Assembly (NCBI GenBank): GCA_905250125.1
Contig: CAJNOL010000429.1
Location: 1 to 64,000, forward strand
Direction: 5' to 3'
Length of the DNA: 64,000 bases
Source of the DNA: Rotaria sordida
Taxonomy: Eukaryota > Rotifera > Eurotatoria > Philodinida > Philodinidae
Below, in pieces: positions 50,078 through 61,499 of this stretch. The notes below the pieces were generated by a model. The model was not told where the DNA came from. It ran no database searches and saw only the letters and a list, made by a program, of their open reading frames with translations. Within the stretch, counting starts at the first letter, position 1, and each line of letters opens with the position of its first letter. Made by a program: the position numbers and the translations under genes.

Positions 50078-50452
50078 TTAAAAATGTTTAAAAAGACATA
50101 AGAATAGAAGATTCATAATAATCGTCATTGGTAGAATAACATTATATGATGTAACATTCGGCAAGAGAGTAATAGTAACTTTAGATAAAATAGTTGTAGC
50201 TTCCTTCTCAATACTACATGATGTATTAGTAATGCCAGGTGTAAGACCACATATATTTGGATACATTTTATAACATTGTTCAAAAGAACATGTTGTTGCA
50301 TCACATTTATTAACAGAAAATATTAATAATTGAGATTGACATTGTTCACCTGGACAACATTCACATTGACATAATGGAAGTTTTGATAATCCAGATATAT
50401 GGTTATATGAAATTAGAAGAAGAAAAACAACTCGTATGTAGAATGAAAACAT
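50078..50452 (-). CDS. Small Cys-rich secreted or GPI-anchored surface protein
   Basis: Single exon, 124 aa. The N-terminal signal peptide is clear (MFSFYIRVVFLLLISYNHIS). The mature part begins with dense cysteines (LPLCQCECCPGEQC), then CDATTCSFEQCYKMYP, NICGLTPG and SCSIE, about ten Cys in 65 residues, indicating disulfide knotting. Potential N-glycosylation sites are NTS and NVT. The end is hydrophobic (MTIIMNLLFLCLFKHF), which fits a GPI-attachment signal or a single TM. No family is recognised. It is convergent with the claudin-like gene, with 188 bp between stops. Confidence 0.65.
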   Translation of the reverse strand: MFSFYIRVVFLLLISYNHISGLSKLPLCQCECCPGEQCQSQLLIFSVNKCDATTCSFEQCYKMYPNICGLTPGITNTSCSIEKEATTILSKVTITLLPNVTSYNVILPMTIIMNLLFLCLFKHF

Positions 50453-51644
50453 GTTTTAATAAAATGCAAAAATAAAAATTATCGCTTTTTATATGTCTAA
50501 TCAAAATTGATTACATAGATTATATTGATTTAATCCTTTAATATCTATTTTCAAATATGTTTTGAGATACGGTACAAGTGTAATTTGATATCTTCTTGCA
50601 ATATAATATATCTTCATGTAAAACAAAATTACTCATCAGAACGAAGAAGAGATATGAAACTGATATTTTTCTTCTTTAGTTGATGCGAACTATTACTAGT
50701 CACATCTATTTTCATTGTTCATTGATTTCTTTTCGATTTTTTTTAATTTCATACCCATAGGATAATATTAAGTTCATCGACGAAAGAATTCAAAAATGAA
50801 TTTAATAATTTCGTTGAATTCTTTTCTATTTTAAATGTTGAATAACAATGACCATTTTAAAAATGATTCTATTCTTTGATTGAATCTCCTAATGTGCTAG
50901 TTTTATAATATTATACATAAATTATATGCATGAGATGCAATAGTATAATTATCAATTGAAATTTCCAGCGACATGAAGAAGAATTGCAGACAAAATTCAT
51001 AATCTTTTATAAGATTTTTATGAAAAATATCAATGATAATCGTTTGTGGTCGCAACCGACAAGCAATTCACCTTCAACATCTTCCAACATAAAGTCACAT
51101 GTAGAGATGTAAACCAATGCATTAGTCGACGGTAACAAGTTTTCGATACTTTTATCTAAAATCCTTTTATTCGGAGACTTTCAAAAGTCTCCGATCTATT
51201 CTTATGTTCTGGAGATAATTGTTGAAGACAGTAGCAGCGACGGCGATAGCTTACATCTCTATTCATATAAAAGCAAATATCTCAAATTCTATTGTTACTA
51301 ATTTCTTTTTTCGTGTTTATCCTGTAGAACCAGAGTGTTATTCATAATATTTTATATCGAATGATGAGTATTTTTCAAAACGAAAACAAGTTTTACAGCT
51401 AAGATTTGATATATATTTTTTTTGTGACATTAAAAATTGACATATACAAAGCATAAAAATTGTATATACAATGGCTAAAAAAGAAAAAAAACAATACTTT
51501 CTTGTTGATTATCACTTCCGATGAAATACTATCCTATTCAAAAACGATTTTTTTTCATATATATATATCATTATAAAAGTTTGAATAATTAAAATTTCTT
51601 TTTTTTTTGTTTGTTTCTTTGTTGATCCATTGTTGATATGTGAA
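50453..51644. other. Intergenic region containing a small nested hairpin element
   Basis: 1.2 kb without coding signal. It contains the hairpin structure described at 51101-51262. The rest is AT-rich and includes the promoter side of the Cys-rich gene (50453 onwards) and the aquaglyceroporin 3' UTR. Confidence 0.5.
51101..51262. repeat. Small nested inverted-repeat element
   Basis: The outer arms GTAGAGATGTAA (51101-51112) and TTACATCTCTAT (51251-51262) pair at 11 of 12 positions. Between them lies a perfect hairpin TCGGAGACTTT / AAAGTCTCCGA with a 2-nt loop (51171-51194). It could be a tiny MITE or a structured transcript. No gene is associated. Confidence 0.6.
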
Positions 51645-53859
51645 TTACATGCGTGTTACATTTTGCACATCAACTTGATAACGTGCACGAGCTATTTCTC
51701 TATCATCTTCACCAATATGTATTTTCATTAATTTACTATAACCATGATAAACCCATGCACCAATTATTCCACCAAATATTGGACCTATTAATGGTATCCA
51801 AAAATAATAATTACCAACACTAAATACTTCTGATCCATAACCAACACAAAGAGTAAATAAACGTGGACCAAAATCACGTGCTGGATTTATTGGAAAACCA
51901 CAATTGTATCCTTTAAAACAAAAAACAGAAACAAATCAAAAAAAAAACACAGATAAATAGTGATATATTCAATACCAAAAGCAACACCAATTGCAACAAT
52001 AATAAAACCAACAGCAAGTGGAATTAGAGCATTTGCTACAAGTTTATTTCGTTTATTTGATAATGCACAAATACCAATAAGTAACAAAGCTGTTGAAAGA
52101 ATTTGATCAAAGAATAGGGATATTTGACTAACACCTTGTGCAGGTAATGTACCAAATATTCCAGCAGTTGCTTGTATACCTGTTACCTAATATTAATTGA
52201 TTTCAATCGAAAATTTGTTTTTCTTTGTCTTTTAAAAATGAAATGAATTCTTTACCTGTCGTACACCATGATCAAATTGATTTATTGCATCAAAATACGT
52301 ACCAAATACTAAACCAGCCGCAATGAATGCACCAATAAATTCTAAAAATTAAATTAATCAAAAGAAGAAATTTTGCTAATTAATTATTTTATTTAAATTT
52401 TAAATGAAAACAAAATTGATTTTCATGGCAATGTATTCTAAATCGACGAGAAATCATACAAATATTATTACGTAAACAACATTGATATATAAGCAAGATG
52501 AATGATGTGTGAAAAATGGAAACAGGGATACGATGTTTGAATCCAATGGTCGAATTTTACTGCTTTCAGAGGGTTACAACCATAATCGAAGCAGAGCCGA
52601 CCATCGGACACGATCATCATAATACTATTTCGAAGTTCTTACCATTGCCCGGAGTCTTCCAACTGAAATTATTGATCTGAGTACATAGTTATGGTACCAA
52701 TAAAGCTTTTGTCTTTTACCTGATGAAATTTACGTCGAACTATACTTTTATTTATTAAATATTCTTCTAGTCAATTTCCATTTCATTACCAGATTCGGAT
52801 GAGCTTTTATATTATTATGTCACTTACGAAATTCGCCTTTTATTTGTACATTTAATGAAAACTTTCAATGGGAAATTTATGCATACAAAAACTTCCCAAA
52901 AAAGTGACGGGCATGAAAGAACTCTTGAGAAAGCAATACAGACCATATATAATAGATACAAAGGAAGAGACAGTAAGAATAAATAACTGTATTTGAAACT
53001 AATCCGAAGAAATCGTGTGCATATTCAGGCTTGACATCAGAGCGATAGAAAATATACAGATGAAATATTAATTTGTGATGATACTACGTCAATACTGTCT
53101 GAAGAAAAGTAAGAAAGAAAAAATATATGCGTCATATCACCAACAACAATATCTTTACAGATAATCATACCTTGTTTTAATTACAAATGACTGATTAATA
53201 ATAAATTTTACTTATCGAACTTATTAATAATAAGTTTTATCTATCGAACTTATTATATAACTATACCTTCAATTTATTAATTTAATAAAACAATATTTTA
53301 CTTGTATATATAAATTATCAAACTTAGCAAAGATTTTTATTATTGACAATGGAGATATTTGTATTGTTGATTAATAAGACTAGATATTTTCGGTTCAAAA
53401 TAAGCCTCTCACCACCAATTTAAGAAATTTCAAATATATAGGCTGCTCTTGGTGTGTACGGACCGAGATGTTCGAACGTTAAGGTATTTATAGTATATGT
53501 AAGGTGCTCGCTATTGAAAATTTCAACAAAGATTTTATTTTCGATGATTGAATAGAGTTTATCGAATTGTATAAGAAAAATTATGGTTCAAATTTTAAAA
53601 AGTCTGAATTTTATGTGTATTTACTCTTATATTTGAAAATGATGGTATTTTAGACGGTTTTTGCGAGCCGTTTACATGTACTGTAAGTACCTTAGAATTC
53701 GAATATGTCGAGTCTTATTCACTAGCAACAACAAAATAGTAACCTAAGATAAATATCTTTTCAATACATACGGGCTATAATATAAGAAAGACATTGTAAA
53801 GGTGTAATCGATCGTAAACTAAGCATCGCGATTGATACAGCTGGGTTAATATGAGCACC

Positions 53860-53893
<34 letters not shown>

Positions 53894-55161
53894 CAATATA
53901 ATGATTTCTTATAGAAAATAACAATAGAAAAGCTTCACCTGATACAGGACCAGCAACATAAACAGCAATCATTGCTCCAAGACCGAAAGCAAAATTAACT
54001 GATAAAAAACTCGAAAGTGTACCACGTGAAAGAGTATATTGAGCAATGCCCGAACATCCGAATAAAACAAGAATAGCTGTACCAATTAATTCTGCAAGGC
54101 ATTCAGCTAATAAACGAAGCCATGGAGTGTGTGATCGAATAGCACTCCCACGAATATCTTCAGATGTTGTTCGTTGAGCTGAAATATAAAATAAATAAAT
54201 CAGATCATTGATATTGTTTGATTTTTTTTTGTAAAAAAATACTTTTTAATAAAACAAACCAAAATCTGAATATGTTATTGATGTTTGTTCATCAAGAGAA
54301 GCTATCTGTACAGCATGATAAATATAAGCATCAATATTTCGTCGTTGTTGGGTTTCTTGTCTCATATTTTTCTTCTCATCAAACTGATAACCAGGATGAA
54401 GAACACATACATGATACATCACTGGTAATATTTCTCTTTGTATTATCAAAATTTAGTTTTCATATGAGACAAAACAGACTAAAGCATTTTCTGTCAGATA
54501 AGAATCTAATTAATTCAATTATGAAAAAAAAAATTTCTTTTTTTGTATGAAATATAGAACAACGATTCACATATGTATTACGCACTTAGGAAAAAAACGA
54601 CAAAACAAAAATATATTCAACGATAGATGATATTAAAAATAATCGATAAGTTATTTGAAAAAGCAAATAACAGTTCTTGTAGAAATAAATTATTTATTTA
54701 GTATGTTACTATTTTCGAATACATTCATTCGTGTGTTATAAATGTTGCTGTACTGAGACAAAAAGAAGTACAAAAACAAAATATTTCGATCTATTTTTGT
54801 TCTTAATTTAATTCTCAACGTAAGTTTTAATATTTTGAAATAATAACTGGTATGTGTTTATATATCAATCATACCCACAATACAGAAAAAAAAAGTATTT
54901 TATAAATAATAAAAATTCTTTTTTACCCGTATCAGCTGTAGGATTTGTTGGTGGAGCTCCAATACTTGAGCTTGATTCACTGTGAATAGAAGATGATGAT
55001 TGACGTCGTTGATCCATATTATATAATTCATGCTGGTATTTATCATCGTTACTTACAAGTTCATGTTCATCATCATCATCAATAGTAACTATGTCATTTG
55101 GTGTTAGAAAACCTGCAATTCTATCGTTTCTATTCCGTGTATCGGGTATAGCGTTGAGCAT
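51645..55161 (-). CDS. Aquaglyceroporin (GlpF-type MIP channel)
   Basis: Exons from 5': 54927-55161, 53939-54178, 53772-53858, 52256-52341, 51976-52186 and 51645-51910. They total 1125 nt (374 aa). Six TM segments and both half-helices are present: GAHINPAVS (first NPA) and [14 protein letters not shown] (second NPA followed by the Asp that marks glycerol-permeable members). [20 protein letters not shown] is TM1. The N-terminal 80 residues are acidic, Ser-rich and cytosolic ([29 protein letters not shown]), a plausible phosphorylated regulatory tail. The channel conducts water plus glycerol or other small solutes across the plasma membrane. A 174-nt in-frame segment at 54260-54433 could be an optional exon (separate entry). 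Intron 52342-53771 holds a family B repeat, and an ATA repeat abuts the acceptor of the NPA exon. Confidence 0.93.
53336..53745. mobile_element. Foldback element, family B, copy 2 (deleted right arm)
   Basis: Lies in the 1.4 kb intron of the aquaglyceroporin. Matches 37669-38293: CAATGGAGATATTTGTATTG, GACCGAGATGTTCGAACGTT, TATCGAATTGTATAAG and TTTGAAAATGATGGTATTTT. The right arm is shortened: after ACTGTAAGTACCTTAGAATTC it jumps to the segment corresponding to the outer arm end (CTTATTCACTAGCAACAACA). The lost stretch is flanked in the fuller copy by two ATTCGAATAT repeats. Confidence 0.75.
53861..53893. repeat. (ATA)n trinucleotide repeat
   Basis: About eleven AAT/ATA units directly next to the acceptor (read on the minus strand ...ATTATTAG|GTGCTC) of the exon carrying the first NPA motif. 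Length changes here would alter the polypyrimidine-like tract of that acceptor. Confidence 0.85.
54260..54433 (-). other. Candidate optional (cassette or alternative first) exon of the aquaglyceroporin
   Basis: An open 174-nt segment (58 codons), preceded on the minus strand by AG and followed by GTTTGT. Both borders are phase 1, identical to the junction between exons 54927-55161 and 53939-54178. Its translation, [20 protein letters not shown]...[19 protein letters not shown]...YSDFG, has protein-like composition and its own Met. It could be skipped, included, or used as an alternative first exon from the internal ATG. Expression is not demonstrable from sequence. Confidence 0.5.
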
Positions 55162-55940
55162 TATATTCGATCAATTAGTACAATAAAAAGAATAAAAACT
55201 AAATAAATCAACAATGGATAATTTTATTGATGTATAATATACAAATATTTTATGAAAAATGAAAGTGTCAATATATAAAGAAAATAAAAAGAATAATATG
55301 TTTGCTCGAGCATAAGAGACAATCAAAGAAAAGAAACATATGCAATAAACATCACCTGGCGCATCGCACTGATTAAGTGCACGTATATTTGTTATCTACA
55401 ATAGGTAACAATAAATCTAGAAAGCTTAGACAATATAAAAATCAGACTATAAGGTTTACATTAAAATTATATAATCAAATCATTTCGTTGAAATGTACGA
55501 TGAATATAAATGGATAGAATATGTAATACATCTATCGTTTTTTCTTTGTCATATATTGATAATGATATACTAGGTATTATTAATTTCCGATGATAAATGA
55601 TTAACATCGATATGTGATTCTTTTTTGAAGGATTCTACAAAAACATTTCCTATTATGATTCGATCTAACTTTGTTTTTTAGTATTGAATATTTTTGATAC
55701 TACCTAAAATTAGATGATCAACTTGATGATCCATAAGCTAATAATAGTAATAATAATAATGAAATACAGTAGTTATAGTCCAATTATAATGATTCAAGGA
55801 CGTATTGAAAACAACAAACGTATTACGTTTGTTTTTTTTTCTATTGTAACATTACACAAGCTTTTCATTCAAAATACGCGTTAAAATTTATAAAAAAAAA
55901 TTTTTTTTTTAATTTTTTCCTATGTCATTGTCCAAGTAAA
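55162..55940. other. Intergenic, 5' flank of the aquaglyceroporin
   Basis: AT-rich sequence upstream of the aquaglyceroporin start. I found no gene and no distinct regulatory motif. Confidence 0.4.
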
Positions 55941-55944
55941 CATT

Positions 55945-57295
55945 TCGAATAGGTGGGCCGAAAATTTTGAGACAAAATATTTGTTTATTTTTTAGATCTA
56001 TCGAAAATATTTTCAAGGAGTCAAAAGGTATAGGTTAGGATTAACATATTGTGCACGTGTCAAATATTGCTTTAGAGATTTTACTTTAGTTTTTGTTCGA
56101 GAGCGGTTAAAGAATTTTTTAAAAGATTCAAAACATAAGATTGAATGATGAATCAATAGACTTTTACTAAATCCTGTAAATTCTTTTTCGAATGTGGCAA
56201 AAATTATTGGAGTCCGTTCTTTGATTAAGAGAACACTTCTTTACAAAATACTACATTGAACTAAGCTGTAATCTTTACCTAACTGAAATTATAGGCACTT
56301 TGCCAAGAACTCTGTCCTATGGAAAATGTATTTTGGTCAAAAAGTCGATTTTTTTCAAAAATGAAAATTCAACAGAAACAAAAAATTTAAGTTACCTGTA
56401 GAAAAACAAGTGTTACCACATCTTCTGCTTTTCGAAGATTTTCCTCCTTTTTTTTCTGTCCTTTCTGCTATTTCAGATATTGTATCTATCATATTTTTAA
56501 CCAACATATGTTATATTATACATTTTCATTTTTTTTTAAATGTAAAGGAAAATTCATATTAATATCTGGTGGCGTTTTTGTCTTATCATTATTTTAAAAT
56601 AAGCATAATTGTTGTTTTTCACTAGTTATGAAAAAGTGATAATCTATATTCTTCGTTCTTACTCCGTTCTTTACTTATGTCTTTCTTTCTATAATATTTT
56701 ATTGATAGATATTAATTCCATCCACACTCACACATCTAAGATTTATTGAAAGTTATTAAATCAAATGAAAAATACACGTTCAAAATAAAATGTATCCAAT
56801 CATTCTATTTTTGTGTTTAACTAAGATTTTTCTTGATTTTGTACAATAAAGATTAGAAATTATTGTGAAGTTTTTTCATTACTTCATTAGTCAAACTCTA
56901 AAAGATTATTTGGTATTATAAATATACTTTCTGTTTTTTATAGCTTATTTTCTGGTCTTCGAACATCAAAAGGTGACAACACTGAGAAAAACTTCAGTAG
57001 CACATTTTGTAGGGTAGCTTCTGCTATACAAATTGTTCTATCATAAAAGGTTTGAGCATTTACTTTGGAGTCGCCATAGTGAAAGTACAAAAGCGTACGA
57101 AAAAATTTTCTGTCCAAACTGTTTTTTTGAACCTGGCAAAAGAACATTTCATGGACCTCAAGAAAATTTCTCAGCCTACTTTGGACTGAACAACAATCTA
57201 GTCATAAGTCATAGCTTTTGACTTTCGGGAAATAGTTTCAAGATAGTCAAGAATAAACAAACATTTTGTCTCGAAACTTGCAATCCATCTGTTAT
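55945..57295. mobile_element. Putative 1.35 kb inverted-repeat element
   Basis: The left segment TTTTGAGACAAAATATTTGT (about 55958), followed by TTATT and later TCAAAAGGTATAGGTTAGGA, is mirrored at the right end, whose reverse complement reads TTTCGAGACAAAATGTTTGT, TTATT and TCAAAAGCTATGACTTATGA. The arms are about 80-100 bp. Interior ORFs (56938-57147, 57033-57221) do not resemble a transposase. It is likely a non-autonomous DNA transposon. Confidence 0.55.
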
Positions 57296-58357
57296 TTATA
57301 TCATTCATGATGAATTATTTCAACAAATTTTTAGATCTTTATAGTTCTATTGTATCAAAAAGAACCTTATTTTCAATAATAAAATATTACATTCAATCAA
57401 ATGTATTTTAACCAAAACATTACTTTGAAAATTTGCTTCGTCTAATTTTATACAATAAATTTTTAATTAACTATAATGAACTCAAATTCGAAACAAATCA
57501 TTATTTTTTATTCTTTATTATTGGGTATACCAAAAGTTTTACAACATTCTTTCTTTGACAAATATTCAAGCCGACAAATAACACATCACTCAAATTTTCT
57601 TATAAAAAAAATGCAACATTTGATTCTCTAAAAACTTCTATGGATCTTTAACTTTTTATAAGGTGCGTTCTGTGACTCACTAAATGGTGTTTACATTCCA
57701 AACAGTTTTTGGTTATATATTCTTTTTATAAAAATGAATATTTAGTATCTTGTGCTAAATAGTTTTTGAAAGACTCTGTCAATTGTGTATATTTACGAAG
57801 TATTTTAAATGTACATCCTCGAGATTATATAAAATGTCATATTTTAAAAATAGCGAAGTTTCCTTCATTAATTACTCATTTTCCAACAGACATCCTAGGA
57901 TTATCATTTATAGCCAGATCGAGTTCATTTTTCGTAGAGTTTTATGGAAAATTTCTTATGTGTCTTTACAGAAAAGCCAAAGTGATACTTTTTGTGCAAT
58001 AGTTTTCATATCCACACATTCATATTCACAAATTCCTTGATAAATACTCATATGAGAGTAAAAGCTAGTGTAGATTTTGTATTCTTTTGATTTTAGCAAT
58101 CATCATACTGTGACAGAATCCTTATTTCTCAGTCCTTTGACATTTCGACATCCTTAATGACATCTGAAACATTTTTCCTGTTTTTTCTTTCGATCAAATC
58201 GATCTATACCATTGTTTTAAATAAAAGTCCATAGAAAATCATCTGATAAGCAACTTTGGATGATTTATTATTTGCTCATGAAAGAATAGTGCAAAACTTT
58301 TGATACATCTGTTATAGCAAACGATCTAAAAAAAATTCTATGGCTTTTTCTCATATT
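57296..58357. other. Intergenic region, nothing recognised
   Basis: AT-rich sequence to the 3' end of the innexin gene. Overlapping short ORFs at 57766-58040 lack codon-like composition and homology I can recognise. Confidence 0.4.
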
Positions 58358-59833
58358 TATACAAAAGTATTATTATTATGTTTTTTAATTATTTTAGATT
58401 GTGAAGTTTTTGCTTGTAAAAATTGATTAAAAAGATTAGCAACAAGATAACTCATTTTAATATTTGATGAATTAGCATGTAAGAGTTTAAGTAATAAATA
58501 ACCATCTCTATAACAAGAAAAAGGAAAGATAAAGAGTCAAATTCATTTTTATTTTTCTTAGAAATTCATTCGTACATTTTGAAATAATTATAAGCAAATT
58601 CTTGACGAAGTATTCGATTATGAGTGTATAATTGTGTCATTTGATTATTTCTATTTTTCTCTAAAAAAAATAGAAAAATAGATTTTTGTTTAATTCTCAT
58701 TATCAATTTATACATACGAAGATATGTTTCATATAAATTATATAAATTAAAAATATAATCATATCTATGTGAACTTAACCATAATCGTCGCCATAACCAA
58801 ATATATATCAAATCAATTATATTTAAAATTATTAAAATATTAAACCATATGATTAATAAAGCAAATATTCGTGTAGTAAATAAATTAAATGGTAAAATAC
58901 ATTGTATTGTATACCAATTATTATTTTGACCTATTTTTACGAAAAAAAGAAAAAGATAAAAATTATTTATTAACAAGAAAAACAATAACATTCAATAATC
59001 ATACCTAACATTCGAATCATAAAATCTAAATACTAAAAAAAAATAATTTCTATTTTTCTCTTGTATTATTAAACTTACCACACATTGTTTCAATTGGTAA
59101 ATAAGCCTTAAGAAATTAACATATAATAATTTAAATAAAAAGATCTAAATAATCAAAATAAATAACTTACTGATGACCACATATTATATTTAACTGATAA
59201 AATTTTTAAAATTTGTTCAATATTAATTTTAAAATATTCTCCTATTAATAATTTATTTATAAGAATAATTTGACCAAATAAAATAATAATATAAGAAATT
59301 TTCATTAATAAATATATACTTATTACATAGATTCCTCCATTATTTTTCATTGAATATTTTTTAAATAATATAAAATGAATTGATCGAGATAATACGTCAC
59401 CATCATTTAATTCTATTAATCGTTTTATATCAATACCTGATCTTGTTGATAATCCATGCCAAATAAGTAAATATGGCAAAGTAAAACTTACTGTCATACA
59501 AATTAAAATTATTGGAAGCCATGGATAAATTAAAAATGGATGAGATCTTGGAGATGATGGATTATCTAATCTAGTAATATTTTCTGGTACATAATAATTC
59601 CTATGACCTAACCAACAAATATCATATGCATAAGTTTTATGTGCACCAGTAAACTCTTTTGGTGTCCAACAAATAATACGTTCACCAACAATATATTGTT
59701 GAGAAGAAATTAATGTAACAAATGCTGATAGAAGTGCTACTGTATATAAACGATTAAGACGATCAATACCTGTATCATCACGATGCTTGAGATATTTATA
59801 AATTTCTGATATTAAACTCGAGGCCCATTCCAT
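58358..59833 (-). CDS. Innexin gap-junction/hemichannel protein
   Basis: Exons from 5': 59171-59833, 59079-59106, 59005-59025 (21-nt micro-exon), 58576-58930 and 58358-58505. They total 1215 nt (404 aa), typical for innexins. The N-terminus MEWASSLISEIYKYLKHRDD leads to TM1 (RLYTVALLSAFVTLISS) and extracellular loop 1 with its two Cys (IICWTPKEFTGAHKTYAYDI, then CWLG). TM2 has YPWLPIILICM, the family's YYQW-like site. Loop 2 has LPIETMCDFMIRMLGQ then YTIQCILPFNLF, where MCDF...QC supplies the two Cys; it spans the micro-exon. TM4 and a cytosolic tail follow. Hexamers or octamers form intercellular channels in invertebrates. The last acceptor appears to use the second AG of TATAGAG to keep frame. 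Confidence 0.94.
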
Positions 59834-60494
59834 TGTTTCTTTTTTTTTTTGTAATACGTATATCTTTCTTTAATGATAAATGACGAATTACTCTTTAGAA
59901 TTATGTTTATCCTTTTTCTTTCTGTACATTTCAATGTATTAAGTATGAAAAGCACGTAGTTTTTTTTTCGAGGTAATCATGATCATTAATAATGAATATT
60001 TTATCTTTATCTTTTTTAACGTTTTACATTTCATTTCTGACATAGCAAGTAGAAAATTGATTATAACGTGAGATGAAAATTATATTAGCTATTTAGAATA
60101 GACAGAATAAACTATTCTTTTTAAACGATGAAACAAATCGTCAAAAATATTAAATCAAATCAACATTAAGAACAAAAGATCATAGCAAATAATTGTTGCA
60201 CTTGCTTATTAATCCTTGAAATGACAAAATATATCAAAATTAAATTTATTAATATAAAAACGAAATACTGTATTATAGACAGCAGTAAAGGAAATGAAAA
60301 AGTTCAGGTAAAAAAAACATGAAATAAATACTTTGAATTATGATACAAATATAATCCCTGCAATTCTTTCGTGATATAGAAAATCTAAACATATAATTAT
60401 AAGTTTATTATTATATCATATATATAAACATAATTATTCATAACAAAAAAAATTTAAAATTAGAATCTATAGAACAATTTAAAAAAATGTTAAT
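59834..60494. other. Intergenic: innexin promoter side and F-box 3' UTR
   Basis: 660 bp of AT-rich sequence between the innexin start and the stop codon of the F-box gene, both on the minus strand. No motif was recognised. Confidence 0.45.
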
Positions 60495-61460
60495 TTATTG
60501 ATTAGAAATAAAAAGACTATCATTTCGACGAAATAGTTTCATTTGAGAAAATATTTTATTATATTTTCTTATATAATTAATATCAATTTTATTATTTTCA
60601 ATACTATCACTAAGACGAATAGTACAATAAAATTTATTTAAATATTCAAATTGACTAATTAATATATTATACCAATTATCAATATTAAATGTATTATGTT
60701 GTTGTGTTCCTTCAATTGTAAATATTTTTAAATATGGAACATATAATAAAAGACAACAAAGTTCTTCTAAAACAATTGTTTGTTGTCTAAATTTAATAGA
60801 TAAATGTGAAAGATTAGAATGATGATAAGATGATTGATTTATTATATCAGCAATACCCCAAAGATCTGTTGAAAGAAATTTTAAATTAGGTAAAGCTGAT
60901 AATAATACAGGTAAATCTCGTAATGAACAACCACCAATTGAAAGACTATAAAGTGAAGGACAATAAAAATATGTTGTTGGTAATGCAAATATACGACCAG
61001 GTAATGAACAATGTTTTAATCGAGAAGAAAATCTATTTGTAAATAATTGTGTCCAAAGACGAACCGATGGTGGAGAATACCATGTTGATAATGGTTGATA
61101 AACAATTAATTGAGTAAGATAAGGAAAATATCGTTGAGGTTGATCAACAAGTTGACTTAATAATTCATCTGAAGGTTTTGGATATGGGCCAAGTGTTAAT
61201 GAACGTACATTATTAAATTGGCGAATATCAATATCAGTATCATTACATATGTATATATGAGTAAAATAATTAGCAAAATAATCGATTTTAGTATAATTAT
61301 TTTTTGCTATTCGTATACCAAGTTGTATTGATTGATCACATAATATTGAATTAAAATGATTATTTATATAAGAAAATGAAATAAATAAATCAATAGGAGA
61401 TAAATAAGAAAATATATCAAGTAGAAGCTCATCAGGTAAATTTTCAAGACATGAAATCAT
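60495..61460 (-). CDS. F-box protein with leucine-rich-repeat-like C-terminus
   Basis: Single exon, 321 aa. The N-terminal F-box is clear: LENLPDELLLDIFSYLSPID then LFISFSYINNHFNSIL (residues 5-40), which would bind SKP1 in an SCF ubiquitin ligase. The rest has irregular LRR-like strand/helix units (VRSLTLGPYPKP; YLTQLIVYQPLS; SLYSLSIGGCSLRDLPVL; LSHLSIKFRQQ; YLKIFTIEGTQQ) that should form the substrate-recognition surface. It has no intron, unlike most genes here. Single-exon F-box genes of this sort are numerous in bdelloid rotifers (family knowledge); the substrate is unknown. Start chosen as the first ATG of the frame, immediately before the F-box. Confidence 0.85.
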   Translation of the reverse strand: MISCLENLPDELLLDIFSYLSPIDLFISFSYINNHFNSILCDQSIQLGIRIAKNNYTKIDYFANYFTHIYICNDTDIDIRQFNNVRSLTLGPYPKPSDELLSQLVDQPQRYFPYLTQLIVYQPLSTWYSPPSVRLWTQLFTNRFSSRLKHCSLPGRIFALPTTYFYCPSLYSLSIGGCSLRDLPVLLSALPNLKFLSTDLWGIADIINQSSYHHSNLSHLSIKFRQQTIVLEELCCLLLYVPYLKIFTIEGTQQHNTFNIDNWYNILISQFEYLNKFYCTIRLSDSIENNKIDINYIRKYNKIFSQMKLFRRNDSLFISNQ

Positions 61461-61499
61461 TTTTATATTTATGTTGTAGAAGCATTGTATTCATGTGGA

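Noticed and set aside
56938-57221. Overlapping ORFs inside the putative inverted-repeat element as a transposase
   Set aside because: Too short (62-69 codons), opposite strands, no catalytic motif.
57766-58040. Two overlapping plus-strand ORFs (78 and 85 codons) near the innexin 3' end
   Set aside because: Neither frame shows protein-like composition or splice partners.
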